The notes beneath the pieces were generated by a model. That model ran no database searches. It saw nothing but the letters and a program-made list of their open reading frames with translations, and was not told the origin of the DNA. From contig CAMBQV010000012.1 of the NCBI GenBank assembly GCA_945870145.1, positions 1 to 32,142 on the forward strand: a DNA stretch of 32,142 nt, written 5' to 3'. Within the stretch, counting starts at the first letter, position 1; each line of letters starts with the position of its first letter. The position numbers were made by a program, and so were the translations under genes. This document shows positions 16,368 to 24,850 of this stretch, in pieces. The stretch is from Akkermansia muciniphila. Lineage in GTDB: Bacteria > Verrucomicrobiota > Kiritimatiellia > RFP12 > UBA1067.

Positions 16368-18329
16368 ATGAAAAAATGTTTAATGATGATGGCGGTTTGC
16401 TTCGCTGCGGGGATATCGTGTGGCGATGTCTGGCAGGACTTGGCAACGTATACGTATGGCAAAGGAACTGCTGCAGGTGATGCGGAACAACTTCTGCAGA
16501 AGACACCGGTAGACCAACACGGGGCGATTGAAGATTCGCTCATCGCAGTGGTCTCGGCGAAGGACGCGACTCAGGACGGAAAGGCTATCGCCTGTCGCAT
16601 GCTACAGCAGATTGGTACCGAGAAGTGTATCCCCGCGGTGGCGAGTTTGCTGAAGGATGAGGTGCTTTCGGATTACGCCCGGCTGGTCCTGGAGCGGATT
16701 AAAAGTCCGACGGCTGATGCGGCGATGTTGTCTGCGCTGGAGAGCGCGCCTGACAAGGCCAAGGTGGGTATTATGGGAAGCCTGGGCGTGCGGCGGAATG
16801 CCAACGCTGTTGAGGTGGTTGCCAAGCTGGTTGCGCACAGCGATCCTGCTGTGGCCGGAGTGGCACTCGCGGCACTGGGTAAGATCGGAGGCGCGCCCGC
16901 GGCCAGCATCCTCGGCAAACTGAAGCCGGCGGCGTGTTTGGAGTCCGTTTATACGGATGCCCTTCTGGACTGCGGGAGGAGCCTCACGGGGGCGCCAGCC
17001 GTAGCCCTTTATGAACAGGTCCTCGCGGGTAAGTCAACGCAACGTATCTGCGCCCTAAGCGGGCTGTTGGCTGTAGACGAGAAGTTGGCCATCGAGAAGA
17101 TGGTGGGCTTCCTCACAGGCGATGACGACCAGATGCTGGGGGGCGTGCTGACGTTGGTCTGTGAAGCGCCAAGCGCAGCACTTACGAAAGCCATGACAGG
17201 CGCCTTGCCCACGCTTCCTGACGGGAAGAAGGTTGGCTTGCTCATCGCGCTCGGCGCACGCGGGGATAAGGAGGCGTTGAGTAGCATCTGCGGGTGTTTG
17301 GCCAGCACGAACGAGGCTGTCCAAAAGGCCACGTTGGCGGCCCTTGGAAAACTTGGAGACGCGAGCACGGTGAAGCTTCTGTTGGAGACCGGCGGGAGCG
17401 CCACAGACGTGCTGACAAAGATGTCAGGTCCCGGTGTCGATGACACGCTTATTCAAGCCCTGTCGGACAACAAGCTCAAGAAGGCTGCAATACAGGCTCT
17501 TGTCTCTAGAAGCTGCGTGAGCGCAGTACCGGCTCTCATGAAGCTTGTGACAGACGAAGATGCTGCTGTGCGAAAAGCGGCATGGACGGGTCTTGGCTCG
17601 CTGGCATCAGAGGCGGATATCGCCGCCATGGCCAAGGCCGCCTTCTCAATCAAGGATGAAAAGGAAATGAGTGAGGCGGTGGGAATGGCCAGGAGAGTGT
17701 GCGCCCAAGCCACTGATAAAGCCGCGTGCTTTGACGCCATCGCCGCGTATTACGAGAGCACGACGGATATCGGTAAAGCAGCGATTATCACGCTGGCCTC
17801 ATCCGCCGGAACCCCTCATGCTTTAGACATTGTGAAGAAAACCCTGGGTTCTGCCAATCAGGAGTTGGCAGGGAGCGCGCTACGTTCGCTCGCCGCATGG
17901 TCCAATGCAGACGCTGCTGATACGCTACTCGAAATGGCGAAAACCGCGACCAAAGGAAAAGAATCTATTCTGGCACTACGCGGGTATATCAACATCGCGG
18001 GTCTGGATAATAGCGGGCTGAAGCCGGAGCAGAGATGCGCGATGCTCAAGACAGCAGATCCGCTGGCGACTCGCCCAGAGGAAAAGCGGTTGATTATTGG
18101 AGCTCTTCGAACAGTGCGTCATGCGGATGCCTTCGCGATGATGAGCGCATATATGGATGATCCCGCCCTACGGGAGGAGGCTGAGCAGTCTGCCGTGGAG
18201 ATGATATCTAACTTCCGCAAGGACAAGACACTTGCCGCGGAGGTCAAGAAGCTGACGGACAAGCTGCCGGACAGCAAGAAGGCAGACATTGTCGACAAGA
18301 AAAAGCAACCGCGTAAAAACGCAAAATAA
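16368..18329 (+). CDS. Secreted HEAT-repeat protein
   Basis: ATG 16368 gives signal peptide MKKCLMMMAVCFAAGISCGDVW (GTG 16350 is the track start); many HEAT units such as AVAGVALAALGKIGGAPAASIL and AVQKATLAALGKLGDASTVKLL. Confidence 0.8.
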   Translation: MKKCLMMMAVCFAAGISCGDVWQDLATYTYGKGTAAGDAEQLLQKTPVDQHGAIEDSLIAVVSAKDATQDGKAIACRMLQQIGTEKCIPAVASLLKDEVLSDYARLVLERIKSPTADAAMLSALESAPDKAKVGIMGSLGVRRNANAVEVVAKLVAHSDPAVAGVALAALGKIGGAPAASILGKLKPAACLESVYTDALLDCGRSLTGAPAVALYEQVLAGKSTQRICALSGLLAVDEKLAIEKMVGFLTGDDDQMLGGVLTLVCEAPSAALTKAMTGALPTLPDGKKVGLLIALGARGDKEALSSICGCLASTNEAVQKATLAALGKLGDASTVKLLLETGGSATDVLTKMSGPGVDDTLIQALSDNKLKKAAIQALVSRSCVSAVPALMKLVTDEDAAVRKAAWTGLGSLASEADIAAMAKAAFSIKDEKEMSEAVGMARRVCAQATDKAACFDAIAAYYESTTDIGKAAIITLASSAGTPHALDIVKKTLGSANQELAGSALRSLAAWSNADAADTLLEMAKTATKGKESILALRGYINIAGLDNSGLKPEQRCAMLKTADPLATRPEEKRLIIGALRTVRHADAFAMMSAYMDDPALREEAEQSAVEMISNFRKDKTLAAEVKKLTDKLPDSKKADIVDKKKQPRKNAK

Positions 18330-18346
18330 GCGCTGGCCTTTAACTT

Positions 18347-18376
18347 CACCCGCCTACGCCAAGGCTACGGCGTGGC
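18347..18376. repeat. Intergenic palindromic repeat, family CCACCTTCGCCAAGGCTACGGCGG
   Basis: CACCCGCCTACGCCAAGGCTACGGCGTGGC. Confidence 0.6.
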
Positions 18377-18420
18377 AGGTTGGAATGTTGGAATATTGAT
18401 GAAAGACTGCGCGCTATACT

Positions 18421-18472
18421 GGTGTGCAGGCGTCCTCGCCTGCATAAGTACGGGCGAGGACGCCCGTACACC
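18421..18472. repeat. Double-hairpin intergenic element, copy E1
   Basis: GGTGT-GCAGGCG(TCCT)CGCCTGC-ATAAGT-ACGGGCG(AGGA)CGCCCGT-ACACC: outer stem plus two 7-bp stems with complementary 4-nt loops. Confidence 0.75.
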
Positions 18473-18612
18473 GATTTTTAAGCACCCCATTCTTCCAATA
18501 TTCCTCTATTCCATTCTCCCTGTTATTCGCTCAGTTTATTCCTGGCACCCCGGTCGGTTGGCTTGTCCATAATTAGAACATCTTAAGACAAATGCTTGAC
18601 GTCAGATGCGGG

Positions 18613-18641
18613 TTGTACTGAAGTCCAAATCATGGTATAGT
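18613..18641 (+). promoter_or_regulatory. Putative promoter (TTGTAC-17-TATAGT) with a ~140-nt leader
   Basis: -35-like 18613-18618, 17-nt spacer, -10-like 18636-18641; hairpin TCGAAGG TGTG CCTTCGA at 18660-18677 would lie near the transcript 5' end. Confidence 0.35.
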
Positions 18642-18789
18642 TTGCCCATGCTTGAAGCGTCGAAGGTGTGCCTTCGATAAGCAAGCAGAACAGATATGAT
18701 CATGAGAAGATTTTTTATCACAGAGTAAGAACCCAATCGTCAATATTCTGTTAATTTTGTCAGGGGAATTGAAGTTATAAATTATAGGA

Positions 18790-21228
18790 ATGTACGAAAT
18801 GATGAAGAAACAAATGAGAAGCGCCTCATGTTTGGTTTGTATCGCCTCTGTTCTCTTGCCGGCCTTTGGGTTTGCCGCAAGCGGTCAGCCCCATCCGAAG
18901 GCGGGTGCGGACCAGACGACGCCTGCGAAATCCCAGTATTTTTCGTGGATCAATAACACCAATGAAGGTCCGACCGAGGAACAGACGCTTGCGAATCTCT
19001 CTTTCTTCAGGTGGCTCCATGACGAGTATGGCATGACACTGGACATCTATGCCTTTGACGCCGGCTTTGTGGATGGCAAGGGGTTCAGTGGCATCATGAA
19101 CCAATCTGACCGCTTCAAGAAACAGTTCCCGCGCGGTTTGGATAAGGTTGTCAAGGTGGCGGCAGACATGGGCACGCGTCTCGGACACTGGGGCGGCCCT
19201 GATGGGTTTGGCAATACCCCTGAAGAGGAGCAGGCCCGTATTGACATGATGGCCGGACTTTGCCGGGACTATAACTGGGCGCTCTATAAATTTGATCAGG
19301 TCTGCGGCAATCTGCGTCCTGAGAAAGAGGGTGCCTTCATTCGTATGATGGAGGCGTCACGCGTCCATAGTCCGGACCTGATCGCTCTTAATCATCGCCT
19401 GCCACTGGGCCCCGAGGGGCTCGCGCTCATGACGACCCAGCTCTGGGATGGGCAGGAAACCTACATCGACGTTCACATTTCCAACAGTACAACCGCACCT
19501 CACCATCGTGCCGGCGCCATCAGCCGGGGTAATACGAAAGATTTCAGCCGCCTCTATGAGGATCATGGTGTCTGCATCTCGTCCTGTGTGGATTACTTTG
19601 ATGATGACATGATTCTGCAAACCTTTGGCCGTAACCTCATCCTGGCTCCTGAGGTCTATGGGAATCCCTGGCTGTTGCGCGATGACGAGTATCCGAAATT
19701 CGCCCGCATCTTTAATCTGGCGCGCCGCTATCGTGATATCCTCATCAACGCGACTGCGCTGCCTGTTGCGACCTTCGGCACGAATGCCGTCGCACGGGGA
19801 GATTCGACAACTCGCCTGTTGACGTTGCGTAATCTGACGTGGGAGCCGATCACGTATACGATGTCTGTTGCGGAGATGGGACTGGCGTTAGGCAAGAAGG
19901 TCGAGGTCCGTCAATTGCATCCCACGGAAAAAATTCTGGGGACCTATCAATCCGGCGAAAGCTGTGTGGTCACCATTCCAGCCTTCCGCGCCTGCCTTTT
20001 GCTGGCCACCACAGCGAAGTGCCAGGAGGTCGGTATTTCAGGTTGTGACTATGAAGTGGTTCGCGATACGCCTGACAAACCGGTCCTCATCCGTTTGCTG
20101 GGACGTCCCGGGACGTCATTGCCGCTGACCCTTCAGCCGGGCACCCGCAAATTTTCAACAGCTACGCTCAATGGCAAGCCGTTGAAGGACTTCGCAAAGT
20201 GTGAGCCTGTCTCGGTCTCCTTCGAGGGTAGAAAACTGAAAAGCCCCTGGCATCGTAAACTCGCGACCCTCTCCGCAGCCAAGCTGCCCGAGGATGCAGA
20301 GGCGCTTTATGAGGCGACCTGTTTTGCCGCGGACAGTAATGCGTTGGAAGCGCGTTCTGAGGTCCGTTCCGGCCCAACCAAGATCCCTGCAGTCAAAGCT
20401 GCCCGCGATGCCTTCTTTAATCAGCGCACCTTTGTCGGACGCGGACTCTGGGACCGTTACTTGTTTGATGGTGATCCGGAGACGACCTACTATGTGAAAG
20501 GCCGGCGTGGCCGTGATAGTCGTGTGACGGAGGATGCGCCTCTCCGCCTTGATTTTGGAGCAGTGATCGCTCCTGAAATCATTGAGCTTGTTGCTCCTAC
20601 CCAATTCGCCTTAGGTGATTTGCTGGAAGGGGAAGGGGGCTCGCAGGCTGAAGTCTCGGCTGACTTGAAGAGCTGGACAACAATCCCCTATATTCACGGG
20701 GAGAAGAGCTGGATCAGACTGCCGAAGGGGATGAAGGTCCGCTACGTGCGGATTCCCAAGTTCGGGTGTGTTCTCTCCGAGGTGAATGCGTATGTCGGCG
20801 AGAAGTCCCTTCCGCGTGACACCTGGAGAGCCTCCAACCTCTTCGGTTCCTTCACAGGAATGAAATTTACCAAGGCTTGGTCAGGCACGATCCAGGTGGA
20901 AGAGTTCGTGAAGGGGGGCTATCTCTGCGTCGCCTTGAACGGGAAGCATGGACCTGAGGGTGCTTACGTTGCCCTGCGTACGAAGGACGGCGGAACTATC
21001 GGAGCGCCGGATCGCGCGCCCTCCTTCCCCTGCAATGGCTTTGAGAACAGCACCGGCAAACGCTCCGGCAACACCACCTATTACTTCCCGCTCACATCCG
21101 AGATGGTTGGGAAAGAGCTGGAGGTCGTTGTCCTCGCCAAAGCCGAAGCGGATGACAAGTTGCGCCCCGATGTCTGGCAAACCGCCCCTGCCGAGCCCTT
21201 TGTTGAAAAGATTGTGGAGTTGAAGTAG
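18790..21228 (+). CDS. Secreted glycoside-hydrolase-like protein (alpha-galactosidase/GH-D clan-like) with C-terminal discoidin-like region
   Basis: 812 aa; signal peptide (start could be 18799); TLDIYAFDAGF, WALYKFDQVCGN resembling a K-x-D catalytic strand; C-terminal LFDGDPETTYYVKG...LRLDFGAVIAPEIIELV resembles F5/8-type C. Confidence 0.5.
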   Translation: MYEMMKKQMRSASCLVCIASVLLPAFGFAASGQPHPKAGADQTTPAKSQYFSWINNTNEGPTEEQTLANLSFFRWLHDEYGMTLDIYAFDAGFVDGKGFSGIMNQSDRFKKQFPRGLDKVVKVAADMGTRLGHWGGPDGFGNTPEEEQARIDMMAGLCRDYNWALYKFDQVCGNLRPEKEGAFIRMMEASRVHSPDLIALNHRLPLGPEGLALMTTQLWDGQETYIDVHISNSTTAPHHRAGAISRGNTKDFSRLYEDHGVCISSCVDYFDDDMILQTFGRNLILAPEVYGNPWLLRDDEYPKFARIFNLARRYRDILINATALPVATFGTNAVARGDSTTRLLTLRNLTWEPITYTMSVAEMGLALGKKVEVRQLHPTEKILGTYQSGESCVVTIPAFRACLLLATTAKCQEVGISGCDYEVVRDTPDKPVLIRLLGRPGTSLPLTLQPGTRKFSTATLNGKPLKDFAKCEPVSVSFEGRKLKSPWHRKLATLSAAKLPEDAEALYEATCFAADSNALEARSEVRSGPTKIPAVKAARDAFFNQRTFVGRGLWDRYLFDGDPETTYYVKGRRGRDSRVTEDAPLRLDFGAVIAPEIIELVAPTQFALGDLLEGEGGSQAEVSADLKSWTTIPYIHGEKSWIRLPKGMKVRYVRIPKFGCVLSEVNAYVGEKSLPRDTWRASNLFGSFTGMKFTKAWSGTIQVEEFVKGGYLCVALNGKHGPEGAYVALRTKDGGTIGAPDRAPSFPCNGFENSTGKRSGNTTYYFPLTSEMVGKELEVVVLAKAEADDKLRPDVWQTAPAEPFVEKIVELK

Positions 21229-21246
21229 AGACCTGCAAGCGTTCTT

Positions 21247-21297
21247 GGGAGCGGCGCAGGCCTCTGCGCCACAGGCACGCAGGCGCGTGCCCCTCCC
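21247..21297. repeat. Double-hairpin intergenic element, copy E2
   Basis: GGGAGC-GGCGCAG(GCCT)CTGCGCC-ACA-GGCACGC(AGGC)GCGTGCC-CCTCCC; 51 nt identical to 29317-29367. Confidence 0.85.
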
Positions 21298-21412
21298 CTT
21301 AGTTGTTAGCCACGCTTGAAAAAGAGATTTTTAGCATCCGAATGGCACGAAAAGCACGAATGGAAGAGAGAACATCGAACATTCAACATCGAACAGCCAA
21401 CGTCCAAATTTG

Positions 21413-21444
21413 AATAAGGCAATAACGCAATAAGGCAATAAGGC
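21413..21444. repeat. Four-unit 8-bp tandem repeat (AATAAGGC)
   Basis: AATAAGGC AATAACGC AATAAGGC AATAAGGC. Confidence 0.8.
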
Positions 21445-21467
21445 AATTCTATTGAAGTTATAAACAC

Positions 21468-22727
21468 ATGCAAAGCGACAATAAAATTCCGGGTTTCCGC
21501 TGGACGGTCTGCGGATTGATCTTCGCTGCGACGACGATTAACTACATGGACCGTCAGGTGCTGGGGCTTCTGGCGCCCACACTCGAAAAGTCGCTGGGCT
21601 GGAGCGAGATGGAATATGCCCGTATCGTCATGGCGTTCCAAGCTGCGTATGCCCTCGGCCTGCTAGGTTTTGGAAGGATAATCGATCGCATAGGCACACG
21701 TCATGGTTATGCACTCTCCATCTTTGCGTGGAGTGTGGCTGCGATGGCCCATGCTCTGGCGCGCGGCGTTTTGGGTTTTGGCGTTGCACGGTTTGCCCTG
21801 GGCTTGGGCGAGGCAGGTAACTTTCCTGCTGCGGTCAAGGCTGTGACAGAATGGTTCCCCCGTCGTGAACGTGCACTGGCAACAGGCCTTTTCAATTCAG
21901 GCGCCAATGTCGGCGCGATTCTTGCGCCGCTCTTGGTTCCCTGGCTGACCTTGCAGTATGGCTGGCAGGGGGCGTTTATTGTGCTGGGTGCGACAGGTTT
22001 TGTCTGGCTGATTTTCTGGTACGGACTTTACGCGTTACCGCACGACTCGAAATATGTTTCAGCAGAGGAGCTGCAGCATATCCAGAGCGATCCGCCTGAG
22101 CCGGCCCAACAGAAGATCTCTTGGGCTGCGTTATTGCAATATCCCCAGACCTGGGCGTTTGTTGTGGGCATGTCCTTGAGTGCGCCGATCTGGTGGTTCT
22201 ATCTCTACTGGTTGCCAAAATTCCTGCACAAACAACATGGACTCGACCTTGCGACCATGGGTCCGCCGCTGGTGGTGATCTACACGATGACCACGGTCGG
22301 CAGCATCGCAGGAGGCTGGTTGTCAGGCTCGCTCATTAAACGTGGTTGGTCCGTCAATGCAAGCCGTAAAACAGCACTCCTCATCTGCGCCCTGGCTGTT
22401 CTGCCCGTGGTCTTTGCCGCGCAGGTGTCCAACCTGTGGCTGGCCACCTTTATCATTGGCTTGGCAGCCTCTGCGCATCAAGGCTGGGCTGCGAATCTTT
22501 TCACGCTTGTTTCCGACCTCTTTCCGAAACATGCCGTGGCCTCGGTGGTCGGGCTAGGGGGGATGTTCGGTTCGCTTTCGGCCCTGGCCTTCTCGCAGGC
22601 TGTCGGACTTAATCTCCAGTCGAGCGGCAGTTACACAGTACTCTTTATTATGGCCGGCAGCGCCTATCTGTTGGCACTGATTATCATGCAACTGTTGATC
22701 CCGAAGATGAAGCCGGTGGAGGTTTAG
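21468..22727 (+). CDS. MFS transporter, anion:cation symporter/hexuronate transporter-like
   Basis: 419 aa polytopic protein; INYMDRQVLGLLAPTL, RFALGLGEAGNFPAAVKAVTEWFPRRERALATGLFNSGANVGAILAPLLVPWL typical of the ExuT/GudP group. Confidence 0.9.
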   Translation: MQSDNKIPGFRWTVCGLIFAATTINYMDRQVLGLLAPTLEKSLGWSEMEYARIVMAFQAAYALGLLGFGRIIDRIGTRHGYALSIFAWSVAAMAHALARGVLGFGVARFALGLGEAGNFPAAVKAVTEWFPRRERALATGLFNSGANVGAILAPLLVPWLTLQYGWQGAFIVLGATGFVWLIFWYGLYALPHDSKYVSAEELQHIQSDPPEPAQQKISWAALLQYPQTWAFVVGMSLSAPIWWFYLYWLPKFLHKQHGLDLATMGPPLVVIYTMTTVGSIAGGWLSGSLIKRGWSVNASRKTALLICALAVLPVVFAAQVSNLWLATFIIGLAASAHQGWAANLFTLVSDLFPKHAVASVVGLGGMFGSLSALAFSQAVGLNLQSSGSYTVLFIMAGSAYLLALIIMQLLIPKMKPVEV

Positions 22728-22729
22728 CA

Positions 22730-22830
22730 GGACTTGGGACATTGGACGTGGGACTTGGGCTATTGACCTAAGGACAGCAGGACGCAAGGACTCTGTTTCC
22801 AAGTCCCATGTCCCACGTCCCAAGTCCAAG
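22730..22830. repeat. Long imperfect inverted repeat of GGGACTT/AAGTCCC words
   Basis: Left arm GGACTTGGGACATTGGACGTGGGACTTGGG; right arm reverse complement GGACTTGGGACGTGGGACATGGGACTTGGA; about 26 of 30 positions match. Confidence 0.75.
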
Positions 22831-22844
22831 TGGCAAAATTCCGC

Positions 22845-22873
22845 TTGCGCTGAATTTTGAGCCGTCTTATACT
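22845..22873 (+). promoter_or_regulatory. Putative sigma70-type promoter (TTGCGC-17-TATACT)
   Basis: -35-like 22845-22850, 17-nt spacer, -10-like TATACT 22868-22873, upstream of CDS 22925. Confidence 0.4.
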
Positions 22874-22924
22874 TGCCACAGATTGTAAAACGCAATCGTT
22901 CGATCAAAAAAAGGGGAAAAACAA

Positions 22925-23581
22925 ATGAAAGTAGAAGTACAGTATTACGTGATCATTTTAGCAGCAGCATTGATAACAGGATGTACGATGCCATCGTCGG
23001 ACAACGACTACGCCAGTTTTAGTGGGGAAACATACAAGAGTGTCGCCCCGAATGGGAGCTTTTTGGTCCAAGCACACCAGGAGAAGGGATATTACAAGTT
23101 TCAAGTGGAACTCGTCGAGCTTCCTTCTGGCGCGCCACTCTTGTCTTTTGATCCGCAAGCAAGGTTTATTGGCGCGGCCTGGAGTCCGGACAGCAAGCGT
23201 GTCGCCATTGAGCAAAACAAGAGCACGCATGACAGCGCGGTTTCGGTATTCTCTGTAGATAAGAAGGCAGCCAAGCGAATCAGTTTACCCAAAGAATGTG
23301 ACAGTGAAAGCTCAGCCGTATTTGAACCTGCAACACGGAAGCATGCGAAAAAAGCGGACGCTCTGAAGTTTCATTTCACCTCCGAAGGACTTCAGGTCGT
23401 CAAGTGGTTATCTCCAGACGAACTTGTCCTTTCCGCTTCGGGAATGGGATGGTGGGGAGGGGCGCCGGCCAAAGACAACGACCCTCGCTTCCTGGCGGAG
23501 TATGAAGTCACCATCCACTTCGCAGCTGACGGCAAGGTTTCCCTTGGAACCATTGTGTTGAAAAGATACACAGAAATGTAA
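22925..23581 (+). CDS. Small lipoprotein of unknown function
   Basis: 218 aa; lipobox AALITGCTMPSSDND; WSPDSKRVAIEQ resembles a beta-propeller-like strand. Confidence 0.65.
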   Translation: MKVEVQYYVIILAAALITGCTMPSSDNDYASFSGETYKSVAPNGSFLVQAHQEKGYYKFQVELVELPSGAPLLSFDPQARFIGAAWSPDSKRVAIEQNKSTHDSAVSVFSVDKKAAKRISLPKECDSESSAVFEPATRKHAKKADALKFHFTSEGLQVVKWLSPDELVLSASGMGWWGGAPAKDNDPRFLAEYEVTIHFAADGKVSLGTIVLKRYTEM

Positions 23582-23602
23582 TCATCGTTTGGGCAAAATG
23601 GC

Positions 23603-23631
23603 TTGTCCAGCCCAGTCGCAACAGATACAAT
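23603..23631 (+). promoter_or_regulatory. Putative sigma70-type promoter (TTGTCC-17-TACAAT)
   Basis: -35-like 23603-23608, 17-nt spacer, -10-like TACAAT 23626-23631, upstream of CDS 23661. Confidence 0.4.
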
Positions 23632-23660
23632 TCCCAGCATGAAATACGTGGAGGCTTCTC

Positions 23661-24845
23661 ATGACTGACTCAACTTTATCTTCTAAACAACAGCATAAAA
23701 GCTCGGCAGCCAGTCATCGTGGCTGTGTGAGCGCAGTGCTTCACCGCAAGACACCGGCCCGCATGGTCTATGCACCGAATTATTGGCAGTGGTTCGCGCA
23801 CCATCAGAACCACGGCCTGTTGCCCCAGGAGATTGCGCATTGCAACAGCCAGCTCGAGGTGATTCGTCATCTGGGTTTGGATGTCTTCAGCCGCAACATT
23901 TATTCGGATCAGAAAAAAGGGTGGTTCGGCGGATTGTCGGAAGAGGTGTGGGATGGTGTGACGGTTGAAGAGAACGTCGTTATGGAGGGCCGCGACCGCG
24001 TGACCACCCGGACCTATCATACGAAACGCGGCACGTTTACTGAACGTCAGCGGTACGTCTTTGCAGAGTCCACGCTTGTCCAGGAGGTTTTTGTGCTAGA
24101 TAACGCGCCAGATCCCTTTGTTGCGCTCGAAGAGTTGCTGCAGGCCCGGCGTTGGCGTTTCCTGCCGGAACATTATGCGCAGGAACAGGGGCTTGTAGGG
24201 GATGACGGGTTTGTAGTGGCAGGCGAGCTGTACAGTCCGCTCAAGGTCCTTCATTTGATGGCAGGCGCAATCAACACGACCTATATGATCGCGGATGACG
24301 AAGACCGTGTGAAGAAACTGCTCGGACTCCATGAGGCGGCACAACTTGATCTGGTCTCGCAGATGGCCCAGTCCGGTGTTCCGGCTATGATGGCGATGGA
24401 TAATCTCGATGCCGCCTTCCACACGCCGACCTACCTGGAAAATTTCTCCGCATCGTATTATGAGCAGGCCAGTCGGATCGCCCATGCAAAGGGCAGCACC
24501 TTTTTCATCCACGCCTGCGGCCACCAGCGTGTTAATCTGAAGTTCATTGATTCGCTCGGGGTCGACGGCCTTGAAGGCGTGGCATTCCCGCCGCTTGGCG
24601 ATGTACAGCTGGATGAGGTGATGGGGTTGACAAGTGACCGCTTCCTGATCACCGGCGGCATCAGTCCCATCGAGACAGAGAAGTTTAAGAGCGCAGGCGA
24701 GGTGCGCGCGTATGTCAAGGATCTGCTGACACGGATGCGGCCCTATTCGCATCGCTTTATGCTCGCGGCAAGCTGTAACACCTCCATCCGCACCCCCTGG
24801 AATGTCATACAGTGGTTCCGCGACGCGTGGCAGGAATTTGCATAA
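23661..24845 (+). CDS. Uroporphyrinogen decarboxylase-family protein (methyltransferase-like)
   Basis: 394 aa; FIHACGHQRVNLKFIDSLGVDGLEGVAFPPLGDVQLDEV... resembles the UroD/MtaA fold. Confidence 0.75.
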   Translation: MTDSTLSSKQQHKSSAASHRGCVSAVLHRKTPARMVYAPNYWQWFAHHQNHGLLPQEIAHCNSQLEVIRHLGLDVFSRNIYSDQKKGWFGGLSEEVWDGVTVEENVVMEGRDRVTTRTYHTKRGTFTERQRYVFAESTLVQEVFVLDNAPDPFVALEELLQARRWRFLPEHYAQEQGLVGDDGFVVAGELYSPLKVLHLMAGAINTTYMIADDEDRVKKLLGLHEAAQLDLVSQMAQSGVPAMMAMDNLDAAFHTPTYLENFSASYYEQASRIAHAKGSTFFIHACGHQRVNLKFIDSLGVDGLEGVAFPPLGDVQLDEVMGLTSDRFLITGGISPIETEKFKSAGEVRAYVKDLLTRMRPYSHRFMLAASCNTSIRTPWNVIQWFRDAWQEFA

Positions 24846-24850
24846 AAAGT

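Noticed and set aside
18372-18572. 66-aa + ORF
   Set aside because: Lies wholly within the E1/word-repeat intergenic element; translation reflects the repeats.
21339-21447. Possible CRISPR array
   Set aside because: Units (GCACGAA, ATCGAAC, AATAAGGC) are 7-10 nt, with no 20-40 nt repeats or regular unique spacers; no cas genes in the window.
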